Below, piece by piece: positions 1-5,940 of a stretch of 24,657 nt of DNA. Every line of letters starts with the position of its first letter. The first letter of the stretch is position 1. The stretch comes from a virus. The notes under the pieces were generated by a model that did no database searches, was not told the origin of the DNA, and was given only the letters and a program-made list of their open reading frames with translations. The position numbers were made by a program, and so were the translations under genes. The DNA lies in IMG/VR virus record IMGVR_UViG_3300036046_000367, positions 1 through 24,657 of that record, one strand, 5' to 3'.

Positions 1-450
1 CGCCCATTCGCCGCGCGACGGCATGTCACCATCAATGACACGCTGGTGCAACGCTGCTACGTCACTGATTACCTTGCGCTCGTCGTCGCTATCAGCGAAA
101 CGAATCACGCCATCGGAGGGGTCAATCAGCAGCCACACGAGGAAATATCGATGGACAAACGACAGATCAGCGCCGACCGGTATCGCGTCCAATAGCGCGC
201 GCGGGAATTTTTCCGCGTCACCAATTGGCAGGCCCTCGAAGATTACATCTTCGAGATGTGCGATTTCCCTGGGAATGCCTAGCTCGATTGGGTAGCGACC
301 ATGGTCGTAGCCTTCGAGCGTGCACCCAACTGCGCAACCTCTACCGCTCTCCCATCCAGTTCCCTGAATGATGTTGTCAAGCTCGGCGTGCCGAGCGAGA
401 CGATTCAGATACTCCTGTTTAACCTGTGGGTCGTTGTGAAACGCTTGCAT
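1..450 (-). CDS. Conserved phage-type protein of unknown function, 3' end cut by window edge
   Basis: An open frame runs from ATG at 450 leftward to the window edge without a stop, giving 150 visible codons (begins MQAFHNDPQVK). It contains the segments GRGCAVGCTLEGYDHGRYP, ELGIPREIAHLEDVIFEGLP and IPVGADLSFVHRYFLVWLL. I recall this pattern (a CAVGC core, then an 'ELGIP..ia.LED.iFEgl' block) as a recurrent uncharacterised family in phages and bacteria, but know no function for it. It follows the 302-residue gene by 17 nt on the same strand, so it is probably the next cistron of the leftward operon. The C-terminus lies outside the window. Confidence 0.8.
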   Translation of the reverse strand, partial: MQAFHNDPQVKQEYLNRLARHAELDNIIQGTGWESGRGCAVGCTLEGYDHGRYPIELGIPREIAHLEDVIFEGLPIGDAEKFPRALLDAIPVGADLSFVHRYFLVWLLIDPSDGVIRFADSDDERKVISDVAALHQRVIDGDMPSRGEWA

Positions 451-467
451 GTCAGTTGTTCCCCCAA

Positions 468-1376
468 TCAGATGTTCACGTCGCCGTTGGCGCGCGCGTA
501 GTTGCCGGCGTTGTCGAACTGATTCGGCGCAGCCAGTGCGGGCGCGGCTTGGCGCTGTGGCAATTGCGGTTGCTGCACACCGGAGTAGCGGCCCTGCGCA
601 AGGTATTCGTCAAGCTGCTTGCGCAGTTCGATGAATTTGCGGTAGTCGTCGCCGCTGACGAGGCGCTGCATCAGCGCAGGCGTGGCGCTGTCTACCTCCC
701 AGATCGGCGGTGTGCTCGGCCCTTGCACCTTCGCACCCTTCATCTGGGTCTCGCCCACACCCAGTGTCATCCACAGCGCAAATACATGCAGCCTGGTCGT
801 CTTGTTACGCTGTTTGGCAATCTCTTGCGCCACTGCGCCGGCGTAGCCCTTCAGCGCGTTAATCAGCTTCGTTCCCTCGTCGGTGTTAAACGATTTGAAG
901 CTGAGTTCGTATAGCTCACGCTTGGGGTCGTTCTTGAGCACCACGAACAACGAGATGGACGAAACGCATTTGCCGTTCGGCCCGGCCAAGTCTTGCGGAT
1001 ACATATAGCGATCAACGATCAGCTTCACGCGCTTGGGCTTGCCGAAGTTGTCGAGCGTGCCGGCTGGATCGTCGTATTCGGCGACAAAGTATTTGTTGCT
1101 GAAACCGATCACAGCCAACTCAACTTCGGTTGCAACCCGCATGACGGTCGAGCCGCCGCCGAAGTGTTTGACACTCTCGCTCTTGCCGATGTCGGGAGCG
1201 TCGCCGTTGTCGTCAGCAATGGCGTAGCCGCCGCGTTCAATCAATGAACCACGGTGATAGGTCGTGTTCTCATTCATGTGTTGGAGCCGGCGAAAGCCGA
1301 CGGCTTCCAACTGTTGTTCCTGCACGGCTTCGCCGGCGTCGAATGCGTCGTAGTTCGTTTCATTTGTCGTAGTCAT
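468..1376 (-). CDS. Hypothetical protein, 302 aa, with disordered C-terminus
   Basis: I do not recognise the family. The start at 1376 is chosen over the longer frame to 1442 because an AGGAGA Shine-Dalgarno lies at the usual distance and the longer version would overlap the upstream gene. Residues about 25-230 look globular with alternating strand-like segments; the last 40 residues are rich in Gln, Pro and Ala and look disordered. A globular core plus a flexible tail in a leftward early-type operon would suit a DNA-metabolism accessory such as an ssDNA-binding protein, but no diagnostic motif supports this. The upstream gene's stop at 1390 is 13 nt away, so the two are probably co-transcribed. 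Confidence 0.8.
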   Translation of the reverse strand: MTTTNETNYDAFDAGEAVQEQQLEAVGFRRLQHMNENTTYHRGSLIERGGYAIADDNGDAPDIGKSESVKHFGGGSTVMRVATEVELAVIGFSNKYFVAEYDDPAGTLDNFGKPKRVKLIVDRYMYPQDLAGPNGKCVSSISLFVVLKNDPKRELYELSFKSFNTDEGTKLINALKGYAGAVAQEIAKQRNKTTRLHVFALWMTLGVGETQMKGAKVQGPSTPPIWEVDSATPALMQRLVSGDDYRKFIELRKQLDEYLAQGRYSGVQQPQLPQRQAAPALAAPNQFDNAGNYARANGDVNI

Positions 1377-1389
1377 TTCGTTTGTTCTC

Positions 1390-1668
1390 CTAGTTGATTG
1401 ATTCGGTTTCTTGTGCCGCCGCGCTTTGCAGTGCAGCGGCATACAGTGCGGATTCCTCGGTGATCGGCGCAGACGGCGCGGTGTATTCGCTCATCATTGC
1501 TGCCAGCGTGTCGCGCAAGTTGGCGGCTTCCTCGTCTCGATAGCTCAGCCGCTTTTCGGCAATCCGCACCGCCAGCATCACCATTTGCATCTTGATCGCT
1601 GCCGGCGCATACAGCAGCGAGTTGATGACGCGGATGTCGTTGATGAGTCGTTGGGCTTCGTCGGTCAT
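1390..1668 (-). CDS. Small alpha-helical hypothetical protein, 92 aa
   Basis: It starts at an ATG at 1668 that overlaps the upstream stop as ATGA, which is why I reject the longer frame to 1719. The protein (MTDEAQRLINDIRVINSLL...) is mostly amphipathic helix, with several Met residues mid-chain and an Ala-rich C-terminus. There is no recognisable domain. The ATGA overlap implies translational coupling with the small membrane protein before it. Confidence 0.65.
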   Translation of the reverse strand: MTDEAQRLINDIRVINSLLYAPAAIKMQMVMLAVRIAEKRLSYRDEEAANLRDTLAAMMSEYTAPSAPITEESALYAAALQSAAAQETESIN

Positions 1669-1865
1669 TTCGTCACCATTGGTAGCAGCGCGTAGTAACA
1701 ACTCGCGCCGGCTGCGCATTCCTGAATTGGGTCAATGATGGTTTGGCCGTGCACGACGCGCAGCGTCAACATCACGCTGATGATGGCGACAATGCCGAGC
1801 ACGATGATTGCGACGATGAAACCGATAGCCATGCTGCGCGCGCCGTTCTCGTTGTGGTCGCTCAT
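1665..1865 (-). CDS. Small single-pass membrane protein, 66 aa
   Basis: One hydrophobic segment at about residues 12-36 (GFIVAIIVLGIVAIISVML) follows a short polar N-terminus (MSDHNENGARSM); a C-terminal part with two Cys residues (ECAAGASC) follows. The gene overlaps both neighbours by 4 nt (1862-1865 and 1665-1668), so it is embedded in a coupled operon. The function is unknown. The two Cys on the same side of the membrane could form a disulphide if exported. Confidence 0.7.
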   Translation of the reverse strand: MSDHNENGARSMAIGFIVAIIVLGIVAIISVMLTLRVVHGQTIIDPIQECAAGASCYYALLPMVTK

Positions 1866-2491
1866 GCGTCACACTCCATGTGTTCCTCGCAGTCGCCGCA
1901 TATCAGCGATGCGCCGGGTTTGGCCCATGCGTTTTGGCCGCAGTCGGGGCAGGTGTATTTCGCGCGCGAGGGCGACGACTGTTTCGCCAATTGCGGCACG
2001 TCGTTCCAGTTGAGTTTGCAGCCTTGCGCGATCAGCGCGGCGCATGCTGACTCAAACATCCCGCCCGCAATAACGTAGTGCGTCATCTGCTGGCCGGTGC
2101 GTTTGCCGCCCGGCGCGCCGGTGTTCGATGGCATCAGGCCGATGCGTTCCATCTCCGTGCCCCACTCGCGGTTGTGGTAGCCGTTGCGGCTCGGCTTGCC
2201 GTTGTGCTGTTGCCACACGTGCGCCATCTCGTGCGCAAGCGTGCTCAGGATTTCGGCATCGGTGCGACCGAGAAAGCTCACCGGGTTGAGCGCGATTTCG
2301 TCAACGATGGCATCGTTATCGCGGCCAGTAAAACGCTTCGGGCTGAAATAGCCGAGTGTGGTTTCGCCCTTGCGTTGAAACGTGATGAGCACCATCGGCA
2401 GCTTGCCGTCGAACAACGCCGCGTTGAAATGGTCGTAGGCTCGATCTAACGCGCTGTATTCGTCGGTGGTGATTGTGGTGTTGGCGTTCAT
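1862..2491 (-). CDS. SprT-like zinc metalloprotein
   Basis: This 209-residue protein has the SprT/Spartan hallmark HEMAH at residues 87-91, with a downstream His at 106 (NGYHNREWGTEM) as likely third zinc ligand. A C-terminal zinc ribbon follows, with CPDC at 181-184 and a second pair at 198 and 201. SprT-like proteins are known as metalloproteases in DNA-protein crosslink repair in eukaryotes; the phage and bacterial versions are less understood. Such genes are common in early phage operons, consistent with a role near replication. The start at ATG 2491 sits 4 nt after the 18-bp dyad at 2496-2513, which may control it. No strong Shine-Dalgarno is visible. Confidence 0.9.
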   Translation of the reverse strand: MNANTTITTDEYSALDRAYDHFNAALFDGKLPMVLITFQRKGETTLGYFSPKRFTGRDNDAIVDEIALNPVSFLGRTDAEILSTLAHEMAHVWQQHNGKPSRNGYHNREWGTEMERIGLMPSNTGAPGGKRTGQQMTHYVIAGGMFESACAALIAQGCKLNWNDVPQLAKQSSPSRAKYTCPDCGQNAWAKPGASLICGDCEEHMECDA

Positions 2492-2495
2492 GGCG

Positions 2496-2513
2496 TTGTA
2501 TCGTGCGTTACAA
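2496..2513 (-). promoter_or_regulatory. 18-bp dyad site, copy 1
   Basis: On the minus strand this reads TTGTAACGCACGATACAA, an imperfect palindrome 4 nt upstream of the SprT-like start. It matches the dyad at 17641-17658 at 17 of 18 positions, in the same orientation relative to the downstream gene. It is a candidate operator or short RNA hairpin occluding the ribosome site; no regulator is assigned. Confidence 0.5.
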
Positions 2514-2518
2514 AACGC

Positions 2519-2797
2519 CTAGATCAGCGGATGGGCGTCAATGGCGCGCCGGCCGAGTTTGCGGGCGTTGGTCACGATGGGGGCCATTGCGCGCGCCAGC
2601 GCCTCTTGCGCGATCAACTCAGCCATCGCCTCAGCGCGGCGGATGCGGGCGTCAATGACGGCCATTGCGTCGTCCATCGTGCGGCACTGCCAGTCGAGCG
2701 GCGTGCCGTCCGGTTGCACCGGCGTGAAGCGTTCGCCGTTGGATGTGTCGTGCGATACGATAGTGAAGCCGCGATACTGAAATGTTTGCGTGGGCAT
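2519..2797 (-). CDS. Small hypothetical protein, 92 aa
   Basis: The start at 2797 has a strong purine-rich Shine-Dalgarno (GGGAGG) just upstream. The N-terminal half (FQYRGFTIVSHD...ERFTPVQPDGTPLDW) resembles small 'YRGy.I..dG..l' proteins of phages and plasmids, whose function I do not know. A middle segment (MDDAMAVIDARI) looks helical and the C-terminus is Ala-rich helix. It is probably the first gene of the leftward operon, since a hairpin pair and about 135 nt of non-coding DNA precede it. Confidence 0.7.
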   Translation of the reverse strand: MPTQTFQYRGFTIVSHDTSNGERFTPVQPDGTPLDWQCRTMDDAMAVIDARIRRAEAMAELIAQEALARAMAPIVTNARKLGRRAIDAHPLI

Positions 2798-2834
2798 GTT
2801 CCCTCCCTCTCTCTGTTGAATGTGATGTTCGTCC

Positions 2835-2861
2835 GTGCTCGGCTACAATGGGGCCGAGCAC
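2835..2861. repeat. 9-bp inverted repeat between the two leftward genes
   Basis: GTGCTCGGC and GCCGAGCAC enclose a 9-nt loop. No U-tract follows on either strand, so it is a weak terminator candidate or an RNA leader/operator for the leftward operon. With the hairpin at 2889-2926 it fills the non-coding gap 2798-2932. Confidence 0.45.
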
Positions 2862-2888
2862 CCTGCGTCGTCCAATGGGTCGCTTACT

Positions 2889-2926
2889 GAAGCCCGGCCT
2901 GCTGTTCACAACCTCAGCCGGGCTTC
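2889..2926 (-). terminator. 10-bp hairpin just after the RHH-like gene
   Basis: GAAGCCCGGC pairs perfectly with GCCGGGCTTC across an 18-nt loop. On the minus strand it begins 6 nt after the stop of the 2933-3163 gene. A U-tract is missing, so termination is plausible but not certain. Confidence 0.45.
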
Positions 2927-2932
2927 GTCATG

Positions 2933-3163
2933 TCATGGGGTGGCCTCCATTGCAAGCGCGTCACTCAACGCATCGGTAAACAAGGCGGCGCGAAGAAGTT
3001 TATTTGCGAGGTCTTGTTTGCTACCGCCGACCTGAAGTTTGAGCGCGTCCAAGCCACGGTTTACGTCTTCGTCAAGAAGCAGAGTCTTCGTGCTCGGCTC
3101 AACTTTGACGACCACAGAGCGAAGCGCTTTCACTAGATCGGGATTCGGTTGGGCTGTGCTCAT
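2933..3163 (-). CDS. Ribbon-helix-helix-like small DNA-binding protein
   Basis: The protein (76 aa from ATG 3163) has the RHH-like layout: a short strand (TKTLLLDEDV) followed by two helices (NRGLDALKLQV, then SKQDLANKLLRAALF). RHH proteins bind DNA as dimers through the paired strands. I chose ATG 3163 over ATG 3175 because the promoter at 3177-3204 would start transcription near 3170, leaving a leader of only a few nucleotides. It diverges from an XRE-type regulator, the usual arrangement of a phage or toxin-antitoxin-like switch. The RHH call rests on pattern only. Confidence 0.65.
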   Translation of the reverse strand: MSTAQPNPDLVKALRSVVVKVEPSTKTLLLDEDVNRGLDALKLQVGGSKQDLANKLLRAALFTDALSDALAMEATP

Positions 3164-3176
3164 GAATGTGTGCATG

Positions 3177-3204
3177 AGTATATGAATTCATTTATCGAAG
3201 TCAA
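3177..3204 (-). promoter_or_regulatory. Sigma70-like promoter for the RHH-like gene
   Basis: On the minus strand TTGACT (3204-3199) and TATACT (3182-3177) are separated by 16 nt, close to the consensus for both boxes. The predicted transcript begins near 3170, about 7 nt before ATG 3163, giving a very short leader. Confidence 0.6.
3182..3191. promoter_or_regulatory. Palindromic operator candidate in the divergent promoter region
   Basis: ATGAATTCAT is a perfect 10-bp palindrome touching the -10 box of the leftward promoter, well placed for repressor binding. A related half-site (ATGAATTT) overlaps the XRE start at 3226. Confidence 0.4.
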
Positions 3205-3225
3205 TAGTTTTGTTGTCATAATAAA

Positions 3226-3690
3226 ATGAATTTCCTCATGTTGATTACACTTGAAAATGTGAACAGCTTTGAGCCCGAACCCTTCGGCGAGTGGATGAAA
3301 TCTTTGAGAGAGGCCCACAAGCCACCGTGGACGCAGGAAGAAATGGGTGAGCAACTCGGCTTCGATCAGGCCATGATTAGCAAGATCGAAAAGGGATTGA
3401 AACCATCGGGAGATTTCTGTATTGCCGTTGCGGTACATGAGGGCTTGCCGTTCGATTTTGTGCTTCGCAAGGCTGGACTTATTGAGGGAGGGAACACTGA
3501 TGCCACAACGACCGAAGAAGAAGCGATGCTTCAACGCAGTCTCAAGCGCTTTAAGTCGCCTGAGGCGCGCGCCCGCGCCATTGCCGCGGCGATGGCCGTC
3601 CTGGATAGCCTGGCCGAGACTGAGAGCAAAGATCAGCGAGCTTCGGCTACTGCATCGCGCCCGGCGACGCGGCGTCCTGCCGCTGGTTAG
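3226..3690 (+). CDS. XRE-family helix-turn-helix regulator
   Basis: Residues about 19-70 form a classic XRE/Cro-CI-like HTH: FGEWMKSLREAH, then TQEEMGEQLGF, then QAMISKIEKGLKPSG. The C-terminal half has a helix-rich segment (EEEAMLQRSLKRFKSPEARA) and a low-complexity tail. It is a likely repressor or switch protein of the phage, transcribed divergently from the RHH-like gene. ATG 3226 is the longest start; ATG 3238 or GTG 3259 would keep the HTH intact and may be the true start, since CATAAT at 3217-3222 could be a -10 box too close to 3226. There is no LexA-like peptidase domain. Confidence 0.85.
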   Translation: MNFLMLITLENVNSFEPEPFGEWMKSLREAHKPPWTQEEMGEQLGFDQAMISKIEKGLKPSGDFCIAVAVHEGLPFDFVLRKAGLIEGGNTDATTTEEEAMLQRSLKRFKSPEARARAIAAAMAVLDSLAETESKDQRASATASRPATRRPAAG

Positions 3691-3704
3691 TTTGATCCTT
3701 GCTG

Positions 3705-3734
3705 GCCGGCCCTACATCGTAGATCGTGGCCGGC
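3705..3734 (+). terminator. Weak terminator after the XRE gene
   Basis: GCCGGCC (3705-3711) pairs with GGCCGGC (3728-3734), followed by a U-rich stretch (TGTTTGTGTT). The loop is long (16 nt) and the T-run is interrupted. Position 15 nt after the stop favours a terminator. Confidence 0.35.
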
Positions 3735-3816
3735 TGTTTGTGTTCTGGGATGAACGTGCCGCGCCCGCGGTGCGAATTTTGAGATAGCGAATCGAGTTCG
3801 AGCAGGGGAGGGGAGC

Positions 3817-4392
3817 ATGAGAAAACGTCGCGGCATCTTCGCGTACGTCATCGGTGCATTGGTTCTGTTGTGCGGCTGCATGGCCGCCGCTTCGATCTTC
3901 AATCGCAGTGCTGATCGTGGCGCGCAACTGGCCACGCCACGTGTGACGATCTTCGCCACGCAGCCGGCAACTGTCGTACCCACGGCAATATTTGAGCCAA
4001 TTGCCACGGACGTGCCGCCTACGCTCACCACAGCGCCCACAGCAGCCCCTTTGCCCACGGTTGAGCCTGCGACGCCTACAACGCAAATTGACGCGCCTAC
4101 GGCCCTTCCTGTTGCGACGGAGGCGCCAACCGAAGCGCCAGCGCCGGCCGTCGCCACGGAGGTAGATGGATCGCTTTCTGTACCGCCTTCTGGTGCCGAT
4201 GCTGATGGCAAGAACCCGTTCGTTGATCCGCCGTGGCTACCTTGCCAACAAGGGCAGATCAAAGGCAGTCAAACTGGTAAATACCACTTCCCTGATGGTC
4301 GCTTCTACAAATTCACTTTTAGCAAGGTGCGATGCTTCAATAGCGAAGCTGAAGCACAAGCTGCCGGATTCGTCATGGCACAGAATCAGTAG
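3817..4392 (+). CDS. Putative lipoprotein with Thr/Pro/Ala linker and two-Cys C-terminal domain
   Basis: The start has a strong Shine-Dalgarno (GGGGAGGGGAG). A basic N-terminus and hydrophobic stretch end in LLCGC, a plausible lipobox with Cys21 as the lipidated residue. Residues about 40-125 are a Thr/Pro/Ala/Glu-rich spacer, a style common in Chloroflexota surface proteins. The C-terminal about 49 residues (Cys143 to the end) carry GQIKGSQTGKYHFPDGRFY and CFNSEAEAQAAGF (Cys173), recalling the small Ada-like/nuclease-associated module with pattern 'GnI.s.kiYH.PgG..Y......CF.SEaEA.aAGf'. It stands alone between the regulator and the origin-like region, so it may be a lysogenic-conversion (moron) gene acting at the host surface. 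Confidence 0.75.
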   Translation: MRKRRGIFAYVIGALVLLCGCMAAASIFNRSADRGAQLATPRVTIFATQPATVVPTAIFEPIATDVPPTLTTAPTAAPLPTVEPATPTTQIDAPTALPVATEAPTEAPAPAVATEVDGSLSVPPSGADADGKNPFVDPPWLPCQQGQIKGSQTGKYHFPDGRFYKFTFSKVRCFNSEAEAQAAGFVMAQNQ

Positions 4393-4399
4393 GCAACGA

Positions 4400-4414
4400 T
4401 TGCAATTGTTGCAA
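4400..4414. repeat. Outer TTGCAA inverted repeat, left arm
   Basis: Read on the minus strand, TTGCAACAATTGCAA matches TTGCAACAATGCAA at 4789-4802 with one gap. The two arms flank the GTGGA array, adding an outer layer of inverted symmetry to the gene-free stretch 4393-4880. Confidence 0.45.
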
Positions 4415-4434
4415 AGCGCGCGCCACTCTTGATC

Positions 4435-4732
4435 GTGGAAGGTTAGTGGATAGTTGTGGAAGGTTGAACCATGACCCTCCATTGATTTCGACCTGCAATT
4501 CATGCTGGATCGGTAAAATTGTGGAGAGTGTGGATGGTTGGAACTTGAAACCTTTATATTTACGCTCTTTTTTGTCTATTACTTCACATAAGCCATTTTA
4601 AAAAGGCTTATGCGAGAATCTGACTGTAACCATCCACACTTTCCACTACTGAGCGAAGCAAGCCCCAAATGGCTGAAAAATGCATGGAAGCGCAAAGTTA
4701 AACCCTCCACTAACCCTCCACCCTGCTTCCAC
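4435..4732. repeat. Symmetric GTGGA iteron array around an AT-rich core; candidate replication origin or partition site
   Basis: Forward boxes of the form GTGGAaGGTT lie at 4435-4444, 4446-4455 and 4456-4465, then 4521-4529 and 4530-4539. Reverse-oriented boxes lie at 4628-4637 and 4638-4646, then 4701-4710, 4712-4721 and 4723-4732. Boxes are phased at 9-11 bp. The outer triplets and inner pairs share the same centre (4583.5), and the gaps between them are 55 and 54 nt, although the gap sequences do not match. The 88-nt core (4540-4627) is about one third G+C by my count, in an otherwise G+C-rich genome. Some boxes resemble DnaA boxes (TGTGGATGG versus TGTGGATAA). It fills most of the longest non-coding stretch of the window. 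Confidence 0.7.
4587..4612. repeat. AT-rich core hairpin
   Basis: CATAAGCC (4587-4594) and GGCTTATG (4605-4612) flank a loop made only of A and T (ATTTTAAAAA). It lies inside the AT-rich core of the GTGGA array and could help unwinding, or be a rightward/leftward terminator. It is not centred exactly on the array's symmetry axis. Confidence 0.5.
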
Positions 4733-4788
4733 AACCTCCGCGAGCGCGACCAGTGGCCCGGTTCCCAGCGCGGGCGATGATTGCAGTA

Positions 4789-4802
4789 TTGCAACAATGC
4801 AA
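4789..4802. repeat. Outer TTGCAA inverted repeat, right arm
   Basis: TTGCAACAATGCAA mirrors the left arm at 4400-4414; a further TTGCAGTATTGCAA overlaps it at 4781-4794. The rest of the stretch to 4880 holds a possible -10 box (TACAAT, 4841-4846) and a purine-rich ribosome site (GGGAGGGG, 4863-4870). Confidence 0.4.
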
Positions 4803-4889
4803 CGCGCTAAACGGCGAGTGCAAACAAATGCGGTTATGCCTACAATGCGCGACTAATATGACAGGGAGGGGCATTACCTACTGCGCCGC

Positions 4890-5099
4890 ATGCCCTCATC
4901 GCCATCGTCGTCACCGTCTGAGTCGCTCACGCCAATGCAGATGCGTGCGCTCGAAAAGTGCGTCGCGTTCATCCGGCGCGCGATGTGTGCTACGGCCAGC
5001 GATCACATCGTCATCAGCGAGATGAGCATCGCGCCGGATCGTGTGCATGGCCTGGTCAGCGTCCGTATCAGGATTGACGACGAGACGAAAGACACGTAA
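4890..5099 (+). CDS. Small hypothetical protein, 69 aa
   Basis: A Ser/Pro-rich N-terminus precedes a helix (MQMRALEKCVAFIRRAM) and strand-like segments (HIVISEMSI, LVSVRIRI). The family is not recognised. A strong GGGAGGGG ribosome site at 4863-4870 is 19 nt upstream of ATG 4890 but at ideal distance from an in-frame CTG at 4881, so a CTG start is possible. It is the first rightward gene after the origin-like region and is followed by the leader hairpin at 5128-5182. Confidence 0.5.
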   Translation: MPSSPSSSPSESLTPMQMRALEKCVAFIRRAMCATASDHIVISEMSIAPDRVHGLVSVRIRIDDETKDT

Positions 5100-5127
5100 C
5101 ATCGCAACCAACAAAAGCGGCTGAGCA

Positions 5128-5182
5128 AGAATCAATTGCGCGGCCACGAGTCATTGACTCGTGGCCGCGCTTCGCTTTTCCG
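5128..5182 (+). terminator. Leader hairpin element, copy A (terminator-like)
   Basis: Arms of 16 nt (5138-5153 and 5155-5170) form a near-perfect palindrome, GCGCGGCCACGAGTCA with its complement, followed by TTCGCTTTTCCG. The flanks match copy B at 13161-13217: 18 of 19 positions on the left, and 19 of 21 on the right. The stem tips differ in sequence but remain paired. In both copies an ATG without a Shine-Dalgarno follows within about 35 nt. Confidence 0.75.
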
Positions 5183-5191
5183 CCGGCCGCT

Positions 5192-5209
5192 TTGTATCGA
5201 ACGATGCAG
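5192..5209 (+). promoter_or_regulatory. 18-bp dyad site, copy 2 (degenerate)
   Basis: TTGTATCGAACGATGCAG matches the 17641-17658 dyad at 15 of 18 positions and contains the start codon at 5204. Binding here, or RNA pairing, would directly cover the translation start. Confidence 0.35.
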
Positions 5210-5413
5210 AGGCTTCAAACGTTTCATGTGCTGACCGTGCGCGTGCTCATCGCTGAGAACGAAAAAGGCGATGGTGACGTTGCTCGCGACGTTGCTCGCC
5301 ACACAATCGAACGCGCGTTTGACGCGCTGTGGGTTGAGGCGGGCAGGCCGGGGCGCGTGGCGTCAGTTGTGCGTGAGCCGTTGCAAATGCTCATCAAGGA
5401 GATTGATCTATGA
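5204..5413 (+). CDS. Small hypothetical protein, 69 aa
   Basis: MQRLQTFHVLTVRVLIAENE begins with strand-like hydrophobic alternation, followed by helices (RDVARHTIERAFDALWVEA). The family is not recognised. ATG 5204 is preferred over TTG 5192, though neither has a Shine-Dalgarno. The stop overlaps the next ATG (ATGA at 5410-5413), which couples it to the three-segment membrane protein. Confidence 0.6.
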   Translation: MQRLQTFHVLTVRVLIAENEKGDGDVARDVARHTIERAFDALWVEAGRPGRVASVVREPLQMLIKEIDL

Positions 5414-5697
5414 CAGATGTCGCGTTGTCGGCCATCGCCGGCGTGGTGCTCTCGCTAGTGTTTAGCTATGTGCCGGGTGTATCGAGCGCGTTCGACAAAT
5501 TAGAGACGACGCAGAAGCGGCTGACGATGGCGTTGCTGCTGGCAATCGTTGCGTCGGGCGCGTTGTTTTTGTCGTGCGCAAACGTCATCAGCGAAGTGGC
5601 CTGCACACAGGCCGGCGTGATCGGACTCGTCAACGCTTACATCGCTGCGCTGGTTGCCAATCAAGCCGCATACACCATCAGTCCCAAAAAGCGGTGA
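5410..5697 (+). CDS. Small three-segment membrane protein, holin-like
   Basis: This 95-residue protein has hydrophobic segments at about residues 4-24, 38-60 and 67-90, and ends in a basic tail (SPKKR). Size and topology fit class I holins, but no sequence family is recognised and no endolysin is seen in the window. It is coupled to the gene before and followed 4 nt later by the small membrane/coiled-coil gene. The alternative is a membrane partner of the EAD-like module downstream. Confidence 0.65.
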   Translation: MTDVALSAIAGVVLSLVFSYVPGVSSAFDKLETTQKRLTMALLLAIVASGALFLSCANVISEVACTQAGVIGLVNAYIAALVANQAAYTISPKKR

Positions 5698-5701
5698 CGC
5701 C

Positions 5702-5905
5702 GTGGCTAACCTCGATCTCATCAACTTTGTCGTTAACATCATCCTCGTTTTGCTCACATTGTTTTTGATCGTGGTTGTGCGCGAATGGCAAACACTCGTA
5801 AGAGATCAAACAAAGGTTCTGAACGAATTAACTAAAGCTATTCAACACATCAACACGCGCGTTGAGGTTATTGATGCAAAAGTGACAACTGGCCCAAACG
5901 CATAA
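5702..5905 (+). CDS. Membrane-anchored coiled-coil protein; zero-frame product of a frameshift pair
   Basis: This 67-residue protein starts at GTG 5702, just after the previous stop. Residues 6-26 form a transmembrane segment (INFVVNIILVLLTLFLIVVV); residues 30-60 form an amphipathic helix likely to be a coiled coil (VLNELTKAIQHINTRVEVI). The topology recalls spanin-like or XhlA-like lysis accessories. Two codons before the stop it contains CCCAAAC in the correct phase for tandem -1 slippage; the -1 frame is open straight into the EAD-like domain and ends at 6144. So this gene probably yields a short anchor and a longer fusion of about 147 residues. Confidence 0.7.
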   Translation: MANLDLINFVVNIILVLLTLFLIVVVREWQTLVRDQTKVLNELTKAIQHINTRVEVIDAKVTTGPNA

Positions 5906-5938
5906 AGCGCCGCCGCACGTCCAACGCTGCATCGGCGC
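5893..5938 (+). promoter_or_regulatory. Probable programmed -1 frameshift signal
   Basis: CCCAAAC at 5893-5899 is read in the zero frame as C CCA AAC, the X XXY YYZ form. A 7-nt spacer leads to a GC-rich stem (GCGCCG at 5907-5912 with CGGCGC at 5933-5938, 20-nt loop). The zero frame stops at 5905; the -1 frame continues to 6144. The tail-chaperone site at 19046 has the sister heptamer CCCAAAA. Confidence 0.7.
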
Positions 5939-5940
5939 GC

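Noticed and set aside
3687-4262. A 191-codon minus-strand frame opposite the lipoprotein
   Set aside because: Its Val/Gly/Ala repeats are the antisense image of the Thr/Pro/Ala spacer; the sense gene has a strong ribosome site and lipobox.
4753-5025. A 90-codon plus-strand frame with Cys pairs (CLQCATN, YCAACPHRH) suggesting a zinc finger
   Set aside because: It overlaps the origin-like repeats and the more protein-like 4890-5099 frame; its second half is Arg/Ser/Cys-rich shadow sequence with no ribosome site.
5683-5691. CCCAAAAAG near the end of the three-segment membrane gene as another frameshift site
   Set aside because: Here CCC and AAA are themselves zero-frame codons, so the heptamer is out of phase for tandem -1 slippage, and the -1 frame leads to no plausible protein.
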